Of a DNA stretch of 34,776 nucleotides, positions 14,253 to 22,064 are shown piece after piece. This DNA is from Anaerolineaceae bacterium UBA6107 (GTDB lineage Bacteria > Chloroflexota > Anaerolineae > Anaerolineales > Anaerolineaceae). A program made the translations under genes and the position numbers. The DNA lies in NCBI GenBank assembly GCA_002428455.1, contig DIWL01000009.1, positions 1-34,776 on the forward strand, given 5' to 3'. How positions within the stretch are numbered: position 1 is the first letter of the stretch; every line of letters starts with the position of its first letter. Under the pieces are notes generated by a model, which saw nothing but the letters and a program-made list of their open reading frames with translations, ran no database searches and was not told the origin of the DNA.

Positions 14253-15752
14253 TTATCTTTCGTGTGCTTCGATGAGACCCGCGGCGATGTAGCCCGAGGC
14301 GATGGTGCTCGGCACGCCCCCGCCCGGGTGGGTGGATGAGCCGACCAGGTACAGCCCGTTAACGCTCTTCGATCTTGTCGCCGGGCGGAAGACCGCCTGG
14401 GCTGTTAGGTCCTGCTGCAGGCAGTAAATTGCACCTTCCGGCAGGAGCAGGTCGCGCTCAAAATCCAGCGGGGTGGCGCATTCGGCGAAGATTACCTTGT
14501 CCTTTAACCCCGGGATGGCAATGCGCGACAGGCTCTCAATGGTGCGTTCCACATAGTGCGGCTTTTCGCTGTCCCAATCCGAGTCCGCCAGGTGGTAGAA
14601 GCCCTGCGGGATGAGGTTAAGCACGTGCTTACCGAGCGGAGCGAGCGATTTGTCATTGTGGGTCGGCCAGCAGATCAGCCCAAAAGGTCCTTCGTTCAGT
14701 CGACCGGTCAGCAGGTTGTCGTAATAATAGCGGTTCAACTCCTCCGGTGAAACGGCGATCACGCTGTGATGCGCTTCCAGCTCGGGCGATTCATCCAGTG
14801 CCAGGTAGATCATCGGCACAGAGACCGACAATTTATAGCTCCTGATGCCGCGCGCCACCGCTGTTGGCAGGTATTCCGCGCAGATCATGTCAAGATAAAG
14901 CGTTTTGGCATTGATGTCGGAAACCACGATCTTTGCGCTGATCTCGCTCCCATCCGCCAGGCGCACCCCGATGGCGCGCCGTCCTTCCATTAATACTTTG
15001 CTCACGCGCGTGCCGGTGCGCACCTGCATACCGTGCAGCTCGCCCACGCGCTGCAGCGCCTCCGGGATGCGGATCATCCCGCCGCGCGGGTAGTAGATGC
15101 CCACGTGCTCGCTGTACGGCACCATGGCGTAAGGTCCGGGCACCAGGTTGGGCGGCAGCCCGAAGTAAAGTGCCTGGTACGCCATCATCTTCAGTACTTT
15201 TTCGTCCCTGAAGTAGCGTTCAAGAATGTCCTGGTAGGAGGAGAGGAACACCGGTAGAAACTTGAGGAAGCGCGGGTTCTTTTTGATGATCGCACCCATG
15301 TCCGCCAGGGTGGCGGCGGGCATCTGGAAGAATGTGTCCAGCGTGACCTTCATAAGGTCATCGGCGAAGGCGCAAAACTCGTCCCAGTGTGCTCCGTCCT
15401 CCGGCGAGATTGACGCGATAATGCGGCCGGTCTCTTCCACCGAAAGCGGAGCAGTAATACGCTCTCCATCCGGGTAAATGAAAGACATGATCGGGTCGCA
15501 GGCGATGAGGTCCACCTCCTTCTGCAGGGTGGTGCCCAGCTTCTCGAACACACGCTCGATCGGCTCGATGATCTCGATGATCGAAGCACCAACGTCGAAA
15601 CGGTATCCCTCGCGCTCAAAGGTTGAGCAGCAACCGCCGATCGCCTTGCTTTGCTCCATTACCAGCACACGTCGCCCTTGCGCGGCAAGCAGCGCACCAG
15701 CTGAAAGACCGCCCAGCCCCGCGCCAATAACCACAACATCATAATCCGGCAT
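14253..15752 (-). CDS. CrtI/phytoene-dehydrogenase-like FAD oxidoreductase
   Basis: The 499-aa protein has dinucleotide-binding motif VVVIGAGLGGLSAGALLA at residues 6-23, followed by GRRVLVMEQSKAIGGCCSTF, and the C-terminal FAD signature GLYLVGSSTHPGGGVPSTIA followed by GYIAA. This is the carotenoid desaturase/isomerase and retinol-saturase superfamily. The reaction, desaturation or isomerisation of an isoprenoid, is not resolved by sequence alone; no other carotenoid genes (crtB, crtE) are nearby, so a non-carotenoid lipid substrate is possible. ATG 15752 is chosen because GGAGGG lies 5 nt upstream, rather than the in-frame codon at 15776. It is followed by the 53-aa membrane protein gene. 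Confidence 0.9.
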   Translation of the reverse strand: MPDYDVVVIGAGLGGLSAGALLAAQGRRVLVMEQSKAIGGCCSTFEREGYRFDVGASIIEIIEPIERVFEKLGTTLQKEVDLIACDPIMSFIYPDGERITAPLSVEETGRIIASISPEDGAHWDEFCAFADDLMKVTLDTFFQMPAATLADMGAIIKKNPRFLKFLPVFLSSYQDILERYFRDEKVLKMMAYQALYFGLPPNLVPGPYAMVPYSEHVGIYYPRGGMIRIPEALQRVGELHGMQVRTGTRVSKVLMEGRRAIGVRLADGSEISAKIVVSDINAKTLYLDMICAEYLPTAVARGIRSYKLSVSVPMIYLALDESPELEAHHSVIAVSPEELNRYYYDNLLTGRLNEGPFGLICWPTHNDKSLAPLGKHVLNLIPQGFYHLADSDWDSEKPHYVERTIESLSRIAIPGLKDKVIFAECATPLDFERDLLLPEGAIYCLQQDLTAQAVFRPATRSKSVNGLYLVGSSTHPGGGVPSTIASGYIAAGLIEAHER

Positions 15753-15926
15753 GGTTCCCTCCAGTGAACGCAACACTAATCGAAATTAACTCCCCTGTAT
15801 GTAATATATAGTAGTGATTTTGTGCGCCAATTTCAAGGGGGGAGAGGAAAAACCCTACCTGCGAAAAACACGACAGGAATGCAGATTAATTTGGACGGAT
15901 TGCTGGCGAGATTAATGGGGTGTTTT

Positions 15927-15956
15927 TTGACCCTTGTTATATAATTAATATATATT
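15927..15956 (+). promoter_or_regulatory. candidate promoter of the HIRAN-like gene
   Basis: TTGACC (15927-15932) and TATATT (15951-15956) with an 18-nt spacer, in an AT-rich block containing the 10-bp palindrome ATTACGTAAT. The first downstream gene starts at 16060. Sequence match only. Confidence 0.35.
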
Positions 15957-16059
15957 ACGTAATCTTCACTGCACGGCATGGGCAGTCATATGAACCCTGA
16001 TGTCGCGGCAGTGGTATTCCGGGAGCACCCGGTCTCAGGCGCTAGAAACGAGGTTGAAC

Positions 16060-16392
16060 ATGCACCAATTGATTACCCGCGTGGTGGGGGTGGGCAACCG
16101 CAATGCGGATGGGTCCTCCCGCCAGCACATCCTGAAAAAATTAGCCCACCCCGGTTGTGAGGTGATATTAAACCACGTCCGGTCCGAGGAGGGTGACCTC
16201 AGTACGGTTGAAGTGCTGCTGCCGGGAGGAGAGGGAAAGAAACTCCACCGCGTCGGCTTTTTACCCGGGCGTATTGGTGAAAGGATCGCCCGCCACCTGG
16301 ATGCCGGACACCCGGTGAACGCTGTGATCATTGAACACCCCGCCGAACCGGATGCTTCAATGGCCGCGTTACATCTGAAGATCACGTTCTGA
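16060..16392 (+). CDS. small HIRAN-like domain protein
   Basis: The 110-aa protein opens with TRVVGVGNRNADGSSRQHIL (residues 6-25), then an ILNHVR strand, VEVLLPGGEGKKLHRVGFLP, and GERIARHLDAGHPVNAVIIE. This order (V-G-N-DG-RQ, then V-GFLP, then a helix and a final strand) resembles HIRAN domains, which bind the 3' end of single-stranded DNA when attached to helicases or nucleases. Stand-alone HIRAN proteins exist, with unclear function. ATG 16060 has GAGG 8 nt upstream; the frame is open further to 16000, but that part looks non-coding. Single-gene unit; moderate confidence in the fold. Confidence 0.7.
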   Translation: MHQLITRVVGVGNRNADGSSRQHILKKLAHPGCEVILNHVRSEEGDLSTVEVLLPGGEGKKLHRVGFLPGRIGERIARHLDAGHPVNAVIIEHPAEPDASMAALHLKITF

Positions 16393-16468
16393 GGCACGTT
16401 TTTATTCCTCTTATGAATTCTTAGCCCCTGCGCATCGCAATTCGTGCAATTCGTGGATGATAATTATT

Positions 16469-16497
16469 GTAGGGGTCGAGCGTCGCTCGACCCCTAC
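16469..16497. repeat. 29-nt perfect palindrome
   Basis: GTAGGGGTCGAGCG (16469-16482) and its exact reverse complement (16484-16497) are separated by one T. It lies in the otherwise gene-free stretch 16393-16714, in which I see nothing else beyond a TATAAT at 16678-16683 before the ZIP gene. Its layout resembles 2391-2416. Confidence 0.7.
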
Positions 16498-16714
16498 TTA
16501 AGTTCCATTTCCCACTGATGAGAAACCTTCGAGGACAATGTGAACCCCCCTGGGTCTAAAAACACATAGAGCTAGACCGGAATTTCGTGTTTTGTTTATT
16601 CAATATTTTTTGCGTTAATTATTTTATCCCCTGTATACGGGATTAAGGAATTCTATGCCGTCCATTACTCCATACGCTATAATTACCCAAACTCGAATAT
16701 AAAGGAATTATCCA

Positions 16715-17527
16715 ATGGCCGCATTCCTTTCCACTTTTCCACCGGTACTTCAGGCGCTCTTCGCCACCCTGTTCACCTGGGCGGTCACCGCGCTCGGCGC
16801 AGCCTTTGTTTTTGTGAACAAAAACATCTCGCGAAAATTGCTTGTTTCGATGCTGGGATTTGCCGCGGGCGTGATGATCGCCGCTTCCTTCTTCTCCCTC
16901 CTCCTGCCCGCCATTGATATGGCTGAGGCCAACGGGACACCCGGCTGGCTGCCCGCGGTGGTTGGTTTTCTCGCCGGGGGTGCGTTCCTCTACGCGGTCG
17001 ATAAAGTGCTGCCGCATGTGCATCCCGGATTGTCCACTGATCAGTCGGAGGGTATTAAAACGCATTGGCAGCGTTCTGTGCTGCTGGTGCTGGCCATCAC
17101 GCTGCATAACTTCCCCGAGGGGTTGGCCGTGGGGGTTGCGTTCGGCGCGGTCGCGGCGGGTATCCCTTCGGCCAGCCTTACCTCCGCCATAGCACTTGCG
17201 ATCGGTATCGGGTTGCAGAACTTCCCCGAAGGCATGGCTGTTTCCATGCCATTGCGCGGGGAGGGTATATCTCGCAGTAAAGCTTTCCTGTTGGGGCAGG
17301 CTTCGGGGCTCGTGGAACCGATCGCCGGGGTGCTGGGCGCGCTTGCGGTCATCAGCATGCAGAGCATCCTGCCCTACGCGCTGAGCTTTGCCGCCGGGGC
17401 GATGATCTACGTCGTCATTGAAGAACTCATCCCGGAATCGCAGCGCGATACGAGTACCGATATCGCCACACTGGGCGCGATGTTGGGCTTTGCTGTGATG
17501 ACCTTTCTCGATGTGGCGCTGGGGTGA
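16715..17527 (+). CDS. ZIP family divalent metal transporter (GufA-like)
   Basis: The 270-aa protein has eight hydrophobic segments. The two metal-site motifs of ZIP proteins are present: HNFPEG at 131-136 in TM4 and QNFPEG at 168-173 in TM5, followed by E in VIEELIPE. A His-containing loop (LPHVHPG, about 99-105) lies between TM3 and TM4. Bacterial relatives import Zn(II), Fe(II) or similar ions across the cytoplasmic membrane; the ion here is not determined. ATG 16715 is preceded by AAAGGA at 7 nt. An acyl-carrier-like gene follows after 29 bp, possibly co-transcribed but not obviously related. Confidence 0.92.
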   Translation: MAAFLSTFPPVLQALFATLFTWAVTALGAAFVFVNKNISRKLLVSMLGFAAGVMIAASFFSLLLPAIDMAEANGTPGWLPAVVGFLAGGAFLYAVDKVLPHVHPGLSTDQSEGIKTHWQRSVLLVLAITLHNFPEGLAVGVAFGAVAAGIPSASLTSAIALAIGIGLQNFPEGMAVSMPLRGEGISRSKAFLLGQASGLVEPIAGVLGALAVISMQSILPYALSFAAGAMIYVVIEELIPESQRDTSTDIATLGAMLGFAVMTFLDVALG

Positions 17528-17556
17528 GCGCCGATTTTGACAGTATGGAGATGTGA

Positions 17557-17805
17557 ATGAAGGAAGAGATCCTTACCAAACTAAATGCATATATCACTGC
17601 GCGGATCATGCGCGATCCCGGCAGAACGCTGGCAGCAGACGAGCCTTTGATCTCCAGCGGCATCGTCGATTCTTTCAACCTGGTAGACCTGGCGATATTC
17701 GCGGAGGATACTTTCGGCGTCCATCTCGACGACATGGAGCTCAACGTCGATCACTTCGACACACTCAACCAGCTGGCTGACCTGATCCAGGCGCGGCTGG
17801 ACTGA
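17557..17805 (+). CDS. stand-alone acyl/peptidyl carrier protein
   Basis: The 82-aa four-helix protein carries the phosphopantetheine attachment region PLISSGIVDSFNLVDL (residues 30-45), with Ser39 in DSF rather than the commoner DSL. It is acidic in the C-terminal half (VHLDDMELNVDHFDT), as usual for carrier proteins. ATG 17557 has GGAG 7 nt upstream. No ketosynthase, adenylation or phosphopantetheinyl transferase gene is in the window, so its acyl partner is unknown. The G(I/V)xDS variant is common in carriers of specialised pathways rather than in AcpP of fatty-acid synthesis. Confidence 0.85.
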   Translation: MKEEILTKLNAYITARIMRDPGRTLAADEPLISSGIVDSFNLVDLAIFAEDTFGVHLDDMELNVDHFDTLNQLADLIQARLD

Positions 17806-17886
17806 TCCCCGTCGATATATACAAAAAATATACGATTTCTTCATAACTTTACGTTATCATCACAATAGAAGATTTGGAGGTGCATG

Positions 17887-18798
17887 ATGAACAAATCACT
17901 TCTAATTGTGATTATCGTGTTGGCGGCGCTCGCCCTCGGCATTGGCGGCGGGTACGCCGTGAGCAGGGCGCTGCCTGCTCCTCTGGCACAAGGTATTGAC
18001 GAAGAAGGCTCCTCGTCACTATACGTCCCGGGCACATCCCCGCAGGTGACTCCTGGTCCTGACGACACCGAAGACGAGGATGATGAGGATGGGATCCCGC
18101 TGCCAAAGCTGGACCCGCGCCAGCTGGATGGAAACCGCATGCCTGAGCTGCTGGAAAAATTTGGGGGCAGGATGAATATGCACAAATGGATGGAGAAAGG
18201 GTTCATCCCGCCCGGATTGCTGGATGAGAACAGCGAGTGGCCGGAGGAATGGCGTTACTGGGGGCCGGGCGGCATGGGTCCTTGGGGGGATGACTTTGAG
18301 GTGACGGGTGAGCGCATCACCCTGGAGCAGGCGCTCAGCCTGGCGCAGGAGTATGCCACCGGGCGCGGTGAAAACCTGCGTGTCGCGCGTATGTATGAAT
18401 TTGAGAAGGTTTTTTACGCCGTGGTGGAGGAGACTGACACGGGCATGGGCGCGTTCCAGTTGATCATCCAGCCGGTGAGCGGCAATGTCCGTTTTGAAAC
18501 CGGACCCGGCATGGCGTGGAACACGAAGTACGGGCGGCGCGCGATGATGGACAATGAGATCCCGGAGAACGCGCTGACGATGAAAGCGGCTGCCATGCAG
18601 GCGCAGCAGGCCCTGGAGGAAAAATCCGCGCAATTGACCATTGACCCGGATGGTGTTGCGTTCAATGGTTACTACACCTTCGAGTACCTGGTGGATGGTG
18701 AAATTTCCGGCCTCATCTCGGTTAACGCCGAGGACGGTGATTACTGGTTCCATAATTGGTTGGGTAACTTTATCAGTAGAGAGGATATAACAGAATGA
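17887..18798 (+). CDS. membrane-anchored protein with a PepSY-like domain
   Basis: The protein has about 303 residues. A signal anchor at residues 4-27 (SLLIVIIVLAALALGIGGGY) is followed by a low-complexity acidic spacer (DDTEDEDDEDG, about 57-68), a Met/Trp/Gly-rich stretch (KWMEKGFIPPGLL, WGPGGMGPWG), then ITLEQALSLAQEYA and MYEFEKVFYAVVEE (about 143-215), the helix-plus-sheet arrangement of PepSY-like domains, and a second similar half. Such exported domains are thought to modulate proteases or bind ligands; the function here is unknown. GGAGG lies 6 nt before ATG 17887; the ATG at 17884 is too close. The stop overlaps the next start, so both form an operon. Confidence 0.75.
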   Translation: MNKSLLIVIIVLAALALGIGGGYAVSRALPAPLAQGIDEEGSSSLYVPGTSPQVTPGPDDTEDEDDEDGIPLPKLDPRQLDGNRMPELLEKFGGRMNMHKWMEKGFIPPGLLDENSEWPEEWRYWGPGGMGPWGDDFEVTGERITLEQALSLAQEYATGRGENLRVARMYEFEKVFYAVVEETDTGMGAFQLIIQPVSGNVRFETGPGMAWNTKYGRRAMMDNEIPENALTMKAAAMQAQQALEEKSAQLTIDPDGVAFNGYYTFEYLVDGEISGLISVNAEDGDYWFHNWLGNFISREDITE

Positions 18799-19211
18799 AT
18801 AAAACATTGAAATGGATTTTGATCGGATTGGCGATTGCGCTGGGCGTGTTCATCATTGCATTGCCTGTCTTTTACCTGGCGCGGAATGCCGGCAACCTGG
18901 CGGAGCTGGGGCGGGGGCTGATGCCTTTCCGATCTAGTCCCCACATGCCGTTCCGCTCCGGGTTAATGATGATGCCGCTGATGGGCTTGTTCGGCTTATT
19001 CCGACTGGCGCTGCCGCTGGCGGTGATCGGTTTCGCTGTGTTCGGCGTTATCGCGCTTGTGCGAAGTAATTCCGCCCGAAAAGTTACGGGCTCGATGCAA
19101 ACCCCGCCGCCTGTTCCTCCTGCTCCCCTTGAAGCGCGGGTGTGCCCGTCATGCGGCATGACCCATCACAGCGAAGGTGAATTCTGCCCTCACTGTGGCG
19201 CGAAACAGTAA
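18795..19211 (+). CDS. two-TM membrane protein with C-terminal zinc ribbon
   Basis: The product has 138 residues. There are two transmembrane segments (about 7-29 and 58-89) and a Met/Phe/Arg-rich loop between them (GLMPFRSSPHMPFRSGLMMM). A Pro-rich linker leads to a cytoplasmic zinc ribbon with C117, C120, C131 and C134 (CPSCG and CPHCG), typical of zinc-ribbon tails on membrane proteins. ATG 18795 overlaps the stop of the PepSY-like gene, implying coupled translation and a joint role in the envelope. I do not recognise a named family. A strong hairpin follows at 19229-19261. Confidence 0.75.
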   Translation: MNKTLKWILIGLAIALGVFIIALPVFYLARNAGNLAELGRGLMPFRSSPHMPFRSGLMMMPLMGLFGLFRLALPLAVIGFAVFGVIALVRSNSARKVTGSMQTPPPVPPAPLEARVCPSCGMTHHSEGEFCPHCGAKQ

Positions 19212-19228
19212 ACAAAAATCACGTACTT

Positions 19229-19261
19229 CAGCAGCCCCTTCCAGCCTGGAAGGGGCTGCTG
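19229..19261 (+). terminator. 15-bp perfect hairpin, probable terminator
   Basis: CAGCAGCCCCTTCCA (19229-19243) pairs perfectly with 19247-19261 across a 3-nt loop. It lies 18 bp after the zinc-ribbon gene. The T-run is poor (AATCT), so termination may be bidirectional or structure-driven. Confidence 0.65.
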
Positions 19262-19319
19262 AATCTCCAGTCGGGTATATAATGATGCTTTACTGAACCC
19301 TTTTTGAGGAGTATATAGC

Positions 19320-20426
19320 ATGGACATTCGCGATCAAAAACTGGCCCAACTCATCACAAAATACTCGGTCAATGTACAGCCCGGTGACAAGGTCGTCATC
19401 CGCTCAGGCGTGGCCGGCGAGCCGCTGGTCAAGGAGCTTTACAAAGCGGTGCTGGAAGCCGGCGGGCATCCCATCCTGTGGACCGAGTTCTCCTGGGAAG
19501 CGGAGATCATGCTCGGGCGCGGCAGCGAGGAGCAATATACGTACATCCACAAGCCCATCGAAAACTTCTACGCCACATATGACCGCCTGATTCGCGTCAT
19601 CGCCGAGGATAATACCAAGAATCTTAACAGCATCGACTCTGGTGTATACACCCGCTTCACCCAGTCGCGCGGACCGCTGATGAACACGTACATGGACCGC
19701 ACGGCACGCGGCGAGCTGCGCTGGGCGCTGACGCTTTACCCCACCAACGCCTATGCCCAGGATGCCGACATGGCACTGGACGAGTACGCCGACTTTGTGT
19801 ACAAAGCCTGCATGCCGGATATGGACGACCCGGTGGGTTACTGGCAGGGTGTTTCAGAACGCCAGGCGCGTATCGTCAACTGGCTGAAGGGAAAGAAGAA
19901 GGTGCACCTGCTGGGCAAGGGCACCGATCTGCGTCTCAGCATCGAGGACCGCGATTTCATTAACTGCGACTGCCGCGTGAACATTCCCGACGGTGAGATC
20001 TTCACCGGCCCGGTGGAGGACAGTATGGAAGGGCATGTCACTTTCTCCTATCCCACCATCTACCACGGGCGCGAGGTCACCGGAGTACAGCTGGAGTTCA
20101 AAAAAGGCCGCGTGGTCAAGGCTTCCGCTGACAAGAACGAGGAATTCCTGCTCAAGACCATCGATACAGATGAAGGCGCACGCGGGGTGGGTGAGTTCGC
20201 CATTGGCACTAACGAAGGCATCCAGCGCTTTACGCGCCAGATCCTCTTCGATGAGAAGATTGGCGGCTCCTTCCACATGGCGCTCGGCAAGGGTTACCCT
20301 GAATCCGGCAGCGTGGCGCAATCCGCCATCCACTGGGACATGATCTGCGACCTGCGCGACGGCGGGCAGATCTGGGTGGATGACCAGCTGCTCTACGAGA
20401 ACGGCAAGTTTGTCATAGAAGGGTAA
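19320..20426 (+). CDS. M29 family metallo-aminopeptidase (AmpS/PepS type)
   Basis: The 368-aa length is normal for the family. Family motifs are present: NIPDGEIFTGPVEDSMEGHV with a metal-ligand glutamate, GVGEFAIGTNEG, ILFDEKIGGSFHMALGKGYP with the ligand glutamate and histidine, and SAIHWDMICDL carrying the final His and Asp ligands. The enzyme removes N-terminal residues from peptides in the cytoplasm using a two-metal centre (Zn or Co in known thermophilic members). ATG 19320 has GAGGAG 8 nt upstream, and a TATAAT (19278-19283) precedes it. An intrinsic terminator follows. Single-gene transcript. Confident assignment. Confidence 0.95.
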   Translation: MDIRDQKLAQLITKYSVNVQPGDKVVIRSGVAGEPLVKELYKAVLEAGGHPILWTEFSWEAEIMLGRGSEEQYTYIHKPIENFYATYDRLIRVIAEDNTKNLNSIDSGVYTRFTQSRGPLMNTYMDRTARGELRWALTLYPTNAYAQDADMALDEYADFVYKACMPDMDDPVGYWQGVSERQARIVNWLKGKKKVHLLGKGTDLRLSIEDRDFINCDCRVNIPDGEIFTGPVEDSMEGHVTFSYPTIYHGREVTGVQLEFKKGRVVKASADKNEEFLLKTIDTDEGARGVGEFAIGTNEGIQRFTRQILFDEKIGGSFHMALGKGYPESGSVAQSAIHWDMICDLRDGGQIWVDDQLLYENGKFVIEG

Positions 20427-20443
20427 TCTTGGATGAAGAGATC

Positions 20444-20477
20444 AACACGGAACCGCGAGGCTCCGTGTTTTTTATTT
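20444..20477 (+). terminator. intrinsic terminator after the aminopeptidase gene
   Basis: AACACGGA (20444-20451) pairs with TCCGTGTT (20462-20469); inside, CC pairs with GG around loop GCGA. A T-rich tail (TTTTTATTTT) follows immediately. Textbook intrinsic terminator. Confidence 0.9.
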
Positions 20478-20558
20478 TGTCCACTAATTACACGAATAAG
20501 ATCATCCTCTTAAGCCAATTCCAACTGCTGATACGTGGCTCACAGCCAAAACCGCTGC

Positions 20559-20621
20559 CCGGATTAGTTTTTTTGCGCCAACGGCCCCGCGCTCAGGGGT
20601 TGGGTGCGTTGAAAACGCACC
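20559..20621. repeat. left flank of RAYT 1: 37-nt repeat plus REP palindrome
   Basis: The 37-nt sequence 20559-20595 recurs at 24832-24868 with three differences. After 7 nt comes the REP hairpin GGTGCGTTGAAAACGCACC (20603-20621; 8-bp arms, 3-nt loop). The copy to the right of the gene is its exact reverse complement. The rest of 20478-20646 holds nothing else that I can name. Confidence 0.8.
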
Positions 20622-20646
20622 GCAATATCCGTTATACAATCAGCAT

Positions 20647-21195
20647 ATGCCAAACTATCACCGGTCGCTCGTGGAGGGCGGAACCTATTTCTTCACTGTG
20701 GTCACCTACCAGTGTCAACCCATATTCACCAGCGTTTCCTCCCGACACCTTCTCCATAGGGCATGGAGGGAGGTCAACGACCGGTTCCCGTTCGAGACAA
20801 TCGCGATTTGCTTAATGCCCGAGTATTTGCATTGTATCTGGCGCTTGCCGGAAGGGGATGCGAATTACGCCATGCGCTGGAAGGAGATCAAGAACCGCTT
20901 TACCAGGAGGTACCTGGAGGAGGGTGGACCGGGTGGAGAACGCAATGCCTCGCGGCACAAAAGAAATGAAGCGGCCATCTGGCAGCGCAGGTTTTGGGAG
21001 CACACCATTGAGAGTGAGAAGGATCTCGAGCTTCATTTGGATTACATTCATTACAATCCGATCAAGCACGGATTAGTTGAGCGCGCTATTGATTGGCCGT
21101 TTTCCAGTTTCTCGAGGTATGTGCATGAGGGGATCTATGCTGAAGATTGGGTTGGCGGGAGCGCGGGTAGGTTACAGCTGTTGGATTGGGAGTGA
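20647..21195 (+). CDS. REP-associated tyrosine transposase (RAYT 1) with an altered HUH motif
   Basis: The 182-aa Y1-transposase-family protein has an N-terminal YHRSLVEGGTYFFTVVTYQC, the catalytic-tyrosine helix LDYIHYNPIKHGLV (Y133) and the WPFSSFSRYV block, all typical of RAYTs. The metal-binding HUH motif normally reads MPDHLHCIW in this subgroup; here it is MPEYLHCIW, so the first histidine is Tyr60 (CAT to TAT, one transition). It is therefore probably impaired in cleaving single-stranded REP DNA. The gene sits between inverted REP copies at 20603-20621 and 21209-21227, the standard REP-RAYT arrangement. No clear Shine-Dalgarno is seen before ATG 20647. Confidence 0.9.
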   Translation: MPNYHRSLVEGGTYFFTVVTYQCQPIFTSVSSRHLLHRAWREVNDRFPFETIAICLMPEYLHCIWRLPEGDANYAMRWKEIKNRFTRRYLEEGGPGGERNASRHKRNEAAIWQRRFWEHTIESEKDLELHLDYIHYNPIKHGLVERAIDWPFSSFSRYVHEGIYAEDWVGGSAGRLQLLDWE

Positions 21196-21208
21196 TGGGA
21201 TTGTGAGT

Positions 21209-21237
21209 GGTGCGTTTTCAACGCACCCTTCGAGCTG
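21209..21237. repeat. right-flank REP palindrome of RAYT 1
   Basis: GGTGCGTTTTCAACGCACC (21209-21227) is the exact reverse complement of the left copy. The adjoining CTTCGAGCTG tail to 21237 matches the tail of the degenerate copy at 24815-24830 with one difference. Confidence 0.85.
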
Positions 21238-21305
21238 TTTTAATTGTTCATCCGGGATTCCAAAACCAGGATCACAGATGTCATACATTCAAAAAGGGGC
21301 GTAGG

Positions 21306-22046
21306 CTAAGGGGTGGTTGCGCCGAGGGGGATTTCTTCGATCTCTGTCCAGGTGTTGTCGTTAATATTAACTATTGAGATGAACTTGCGTACCGGGAACT
21401 TCTTAGTTTCCTGGTTGGCAGGATCGCCGTAATCATGGATTTCCACGCGCAATTCATGGTCATTAATCCACTCCACCTGGGTAATATAGAGCAGGCTGCT
21501 TTTACCAGGTTCAAGGCTGCGGGTGTCACGCGTAGAGGGGTCAAATAACATTATGTGGTTTGCATCTGTCGTATCCTGGATGGAAAGAGCCACCCATTTT
21601 TGATCCGGTGACCATGGCATCACCATATTCGTGATTGAAAGGTCGGTGGCCAGCGTTTTAAATTCCTTTTCCGGAGGAGTATAGGAAAGCAGACCTTTCC
21701 AACAAAAGAACACCGCCCGTTTGCCGTCCGGTGACCAATTGAGTGGGATCCCGGCAAAGGTGTACTCTGGAGGAAAATCAAAGATAATCTCGATAGCGCT
21801 GCAATTTTGCGGGTCCTTTTTGCATTGGATCGGCGCGTATGCCATGCTGTAAGTAAAGGGGGTGTGGGGAGACTGTTTGATGAAATAGAAACCCTCCGTA
21901 CCAACGGAAGGCTGAGCGGTTGGATTAGAAATCGTGGGCGGGGTATTCGTTGCTGTCTCCAGCGGATACTGATCAATTTCTGCGGCCGTGCAAGAGGTTG
22001 CGAATACCAATATGAATAATGCATAGATGATCGATCGTGTGGTCAT
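21306..22046 (-). CDS. lipoprotein with WD40/TolB-like beta-propeller repeats
   Basis: From ATG 22046 the product has 246 residues. The lipobox FATSC at 15-19 indicates lipid anchoring. A Thr/Pro-rich spacer (ETATNTPPTISNPTAQP) precedes a domain with blade-like repeats IPLNWSPDGKRAVFF and VMPWSPDQKWVALSI, the pattern of TolB/WD40-type propellers. The function is unknown, probably binding at the outer membrane face or cell surface. The frame is open to TTG 22064 directly after the upstream gene's stop, but the signal sequence fits ATG 22046. It follows the secreted 400-aa gene by 18 bp, so the two form an operon. Confidence 0.75.
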   Translation of the reverse strand: MTTRSIIYALFILVFATSCTAAEIDQYPLETATNTPPTISNPTAQPSVGTEGFYFIKQSPHTPFTYSMAYAPIQCKKDPQNCSAIEIIFDFPPEYTFAGIPLNWSPDGKRAVFFCWKGLLSYTPPEKEFKTLATDLSITNMVMPWSPDQKWVALSIQDTTDANHIMLFDPSTRDTRSLEPGKSSLLYITQVEWINDHELRVEIHDYGDPANQETKKFPVRKFISIVNINDNTWTEIEEIPLGATTP

Positions 22047-22064
22047 GAGCTGGTCAAGAACCAA

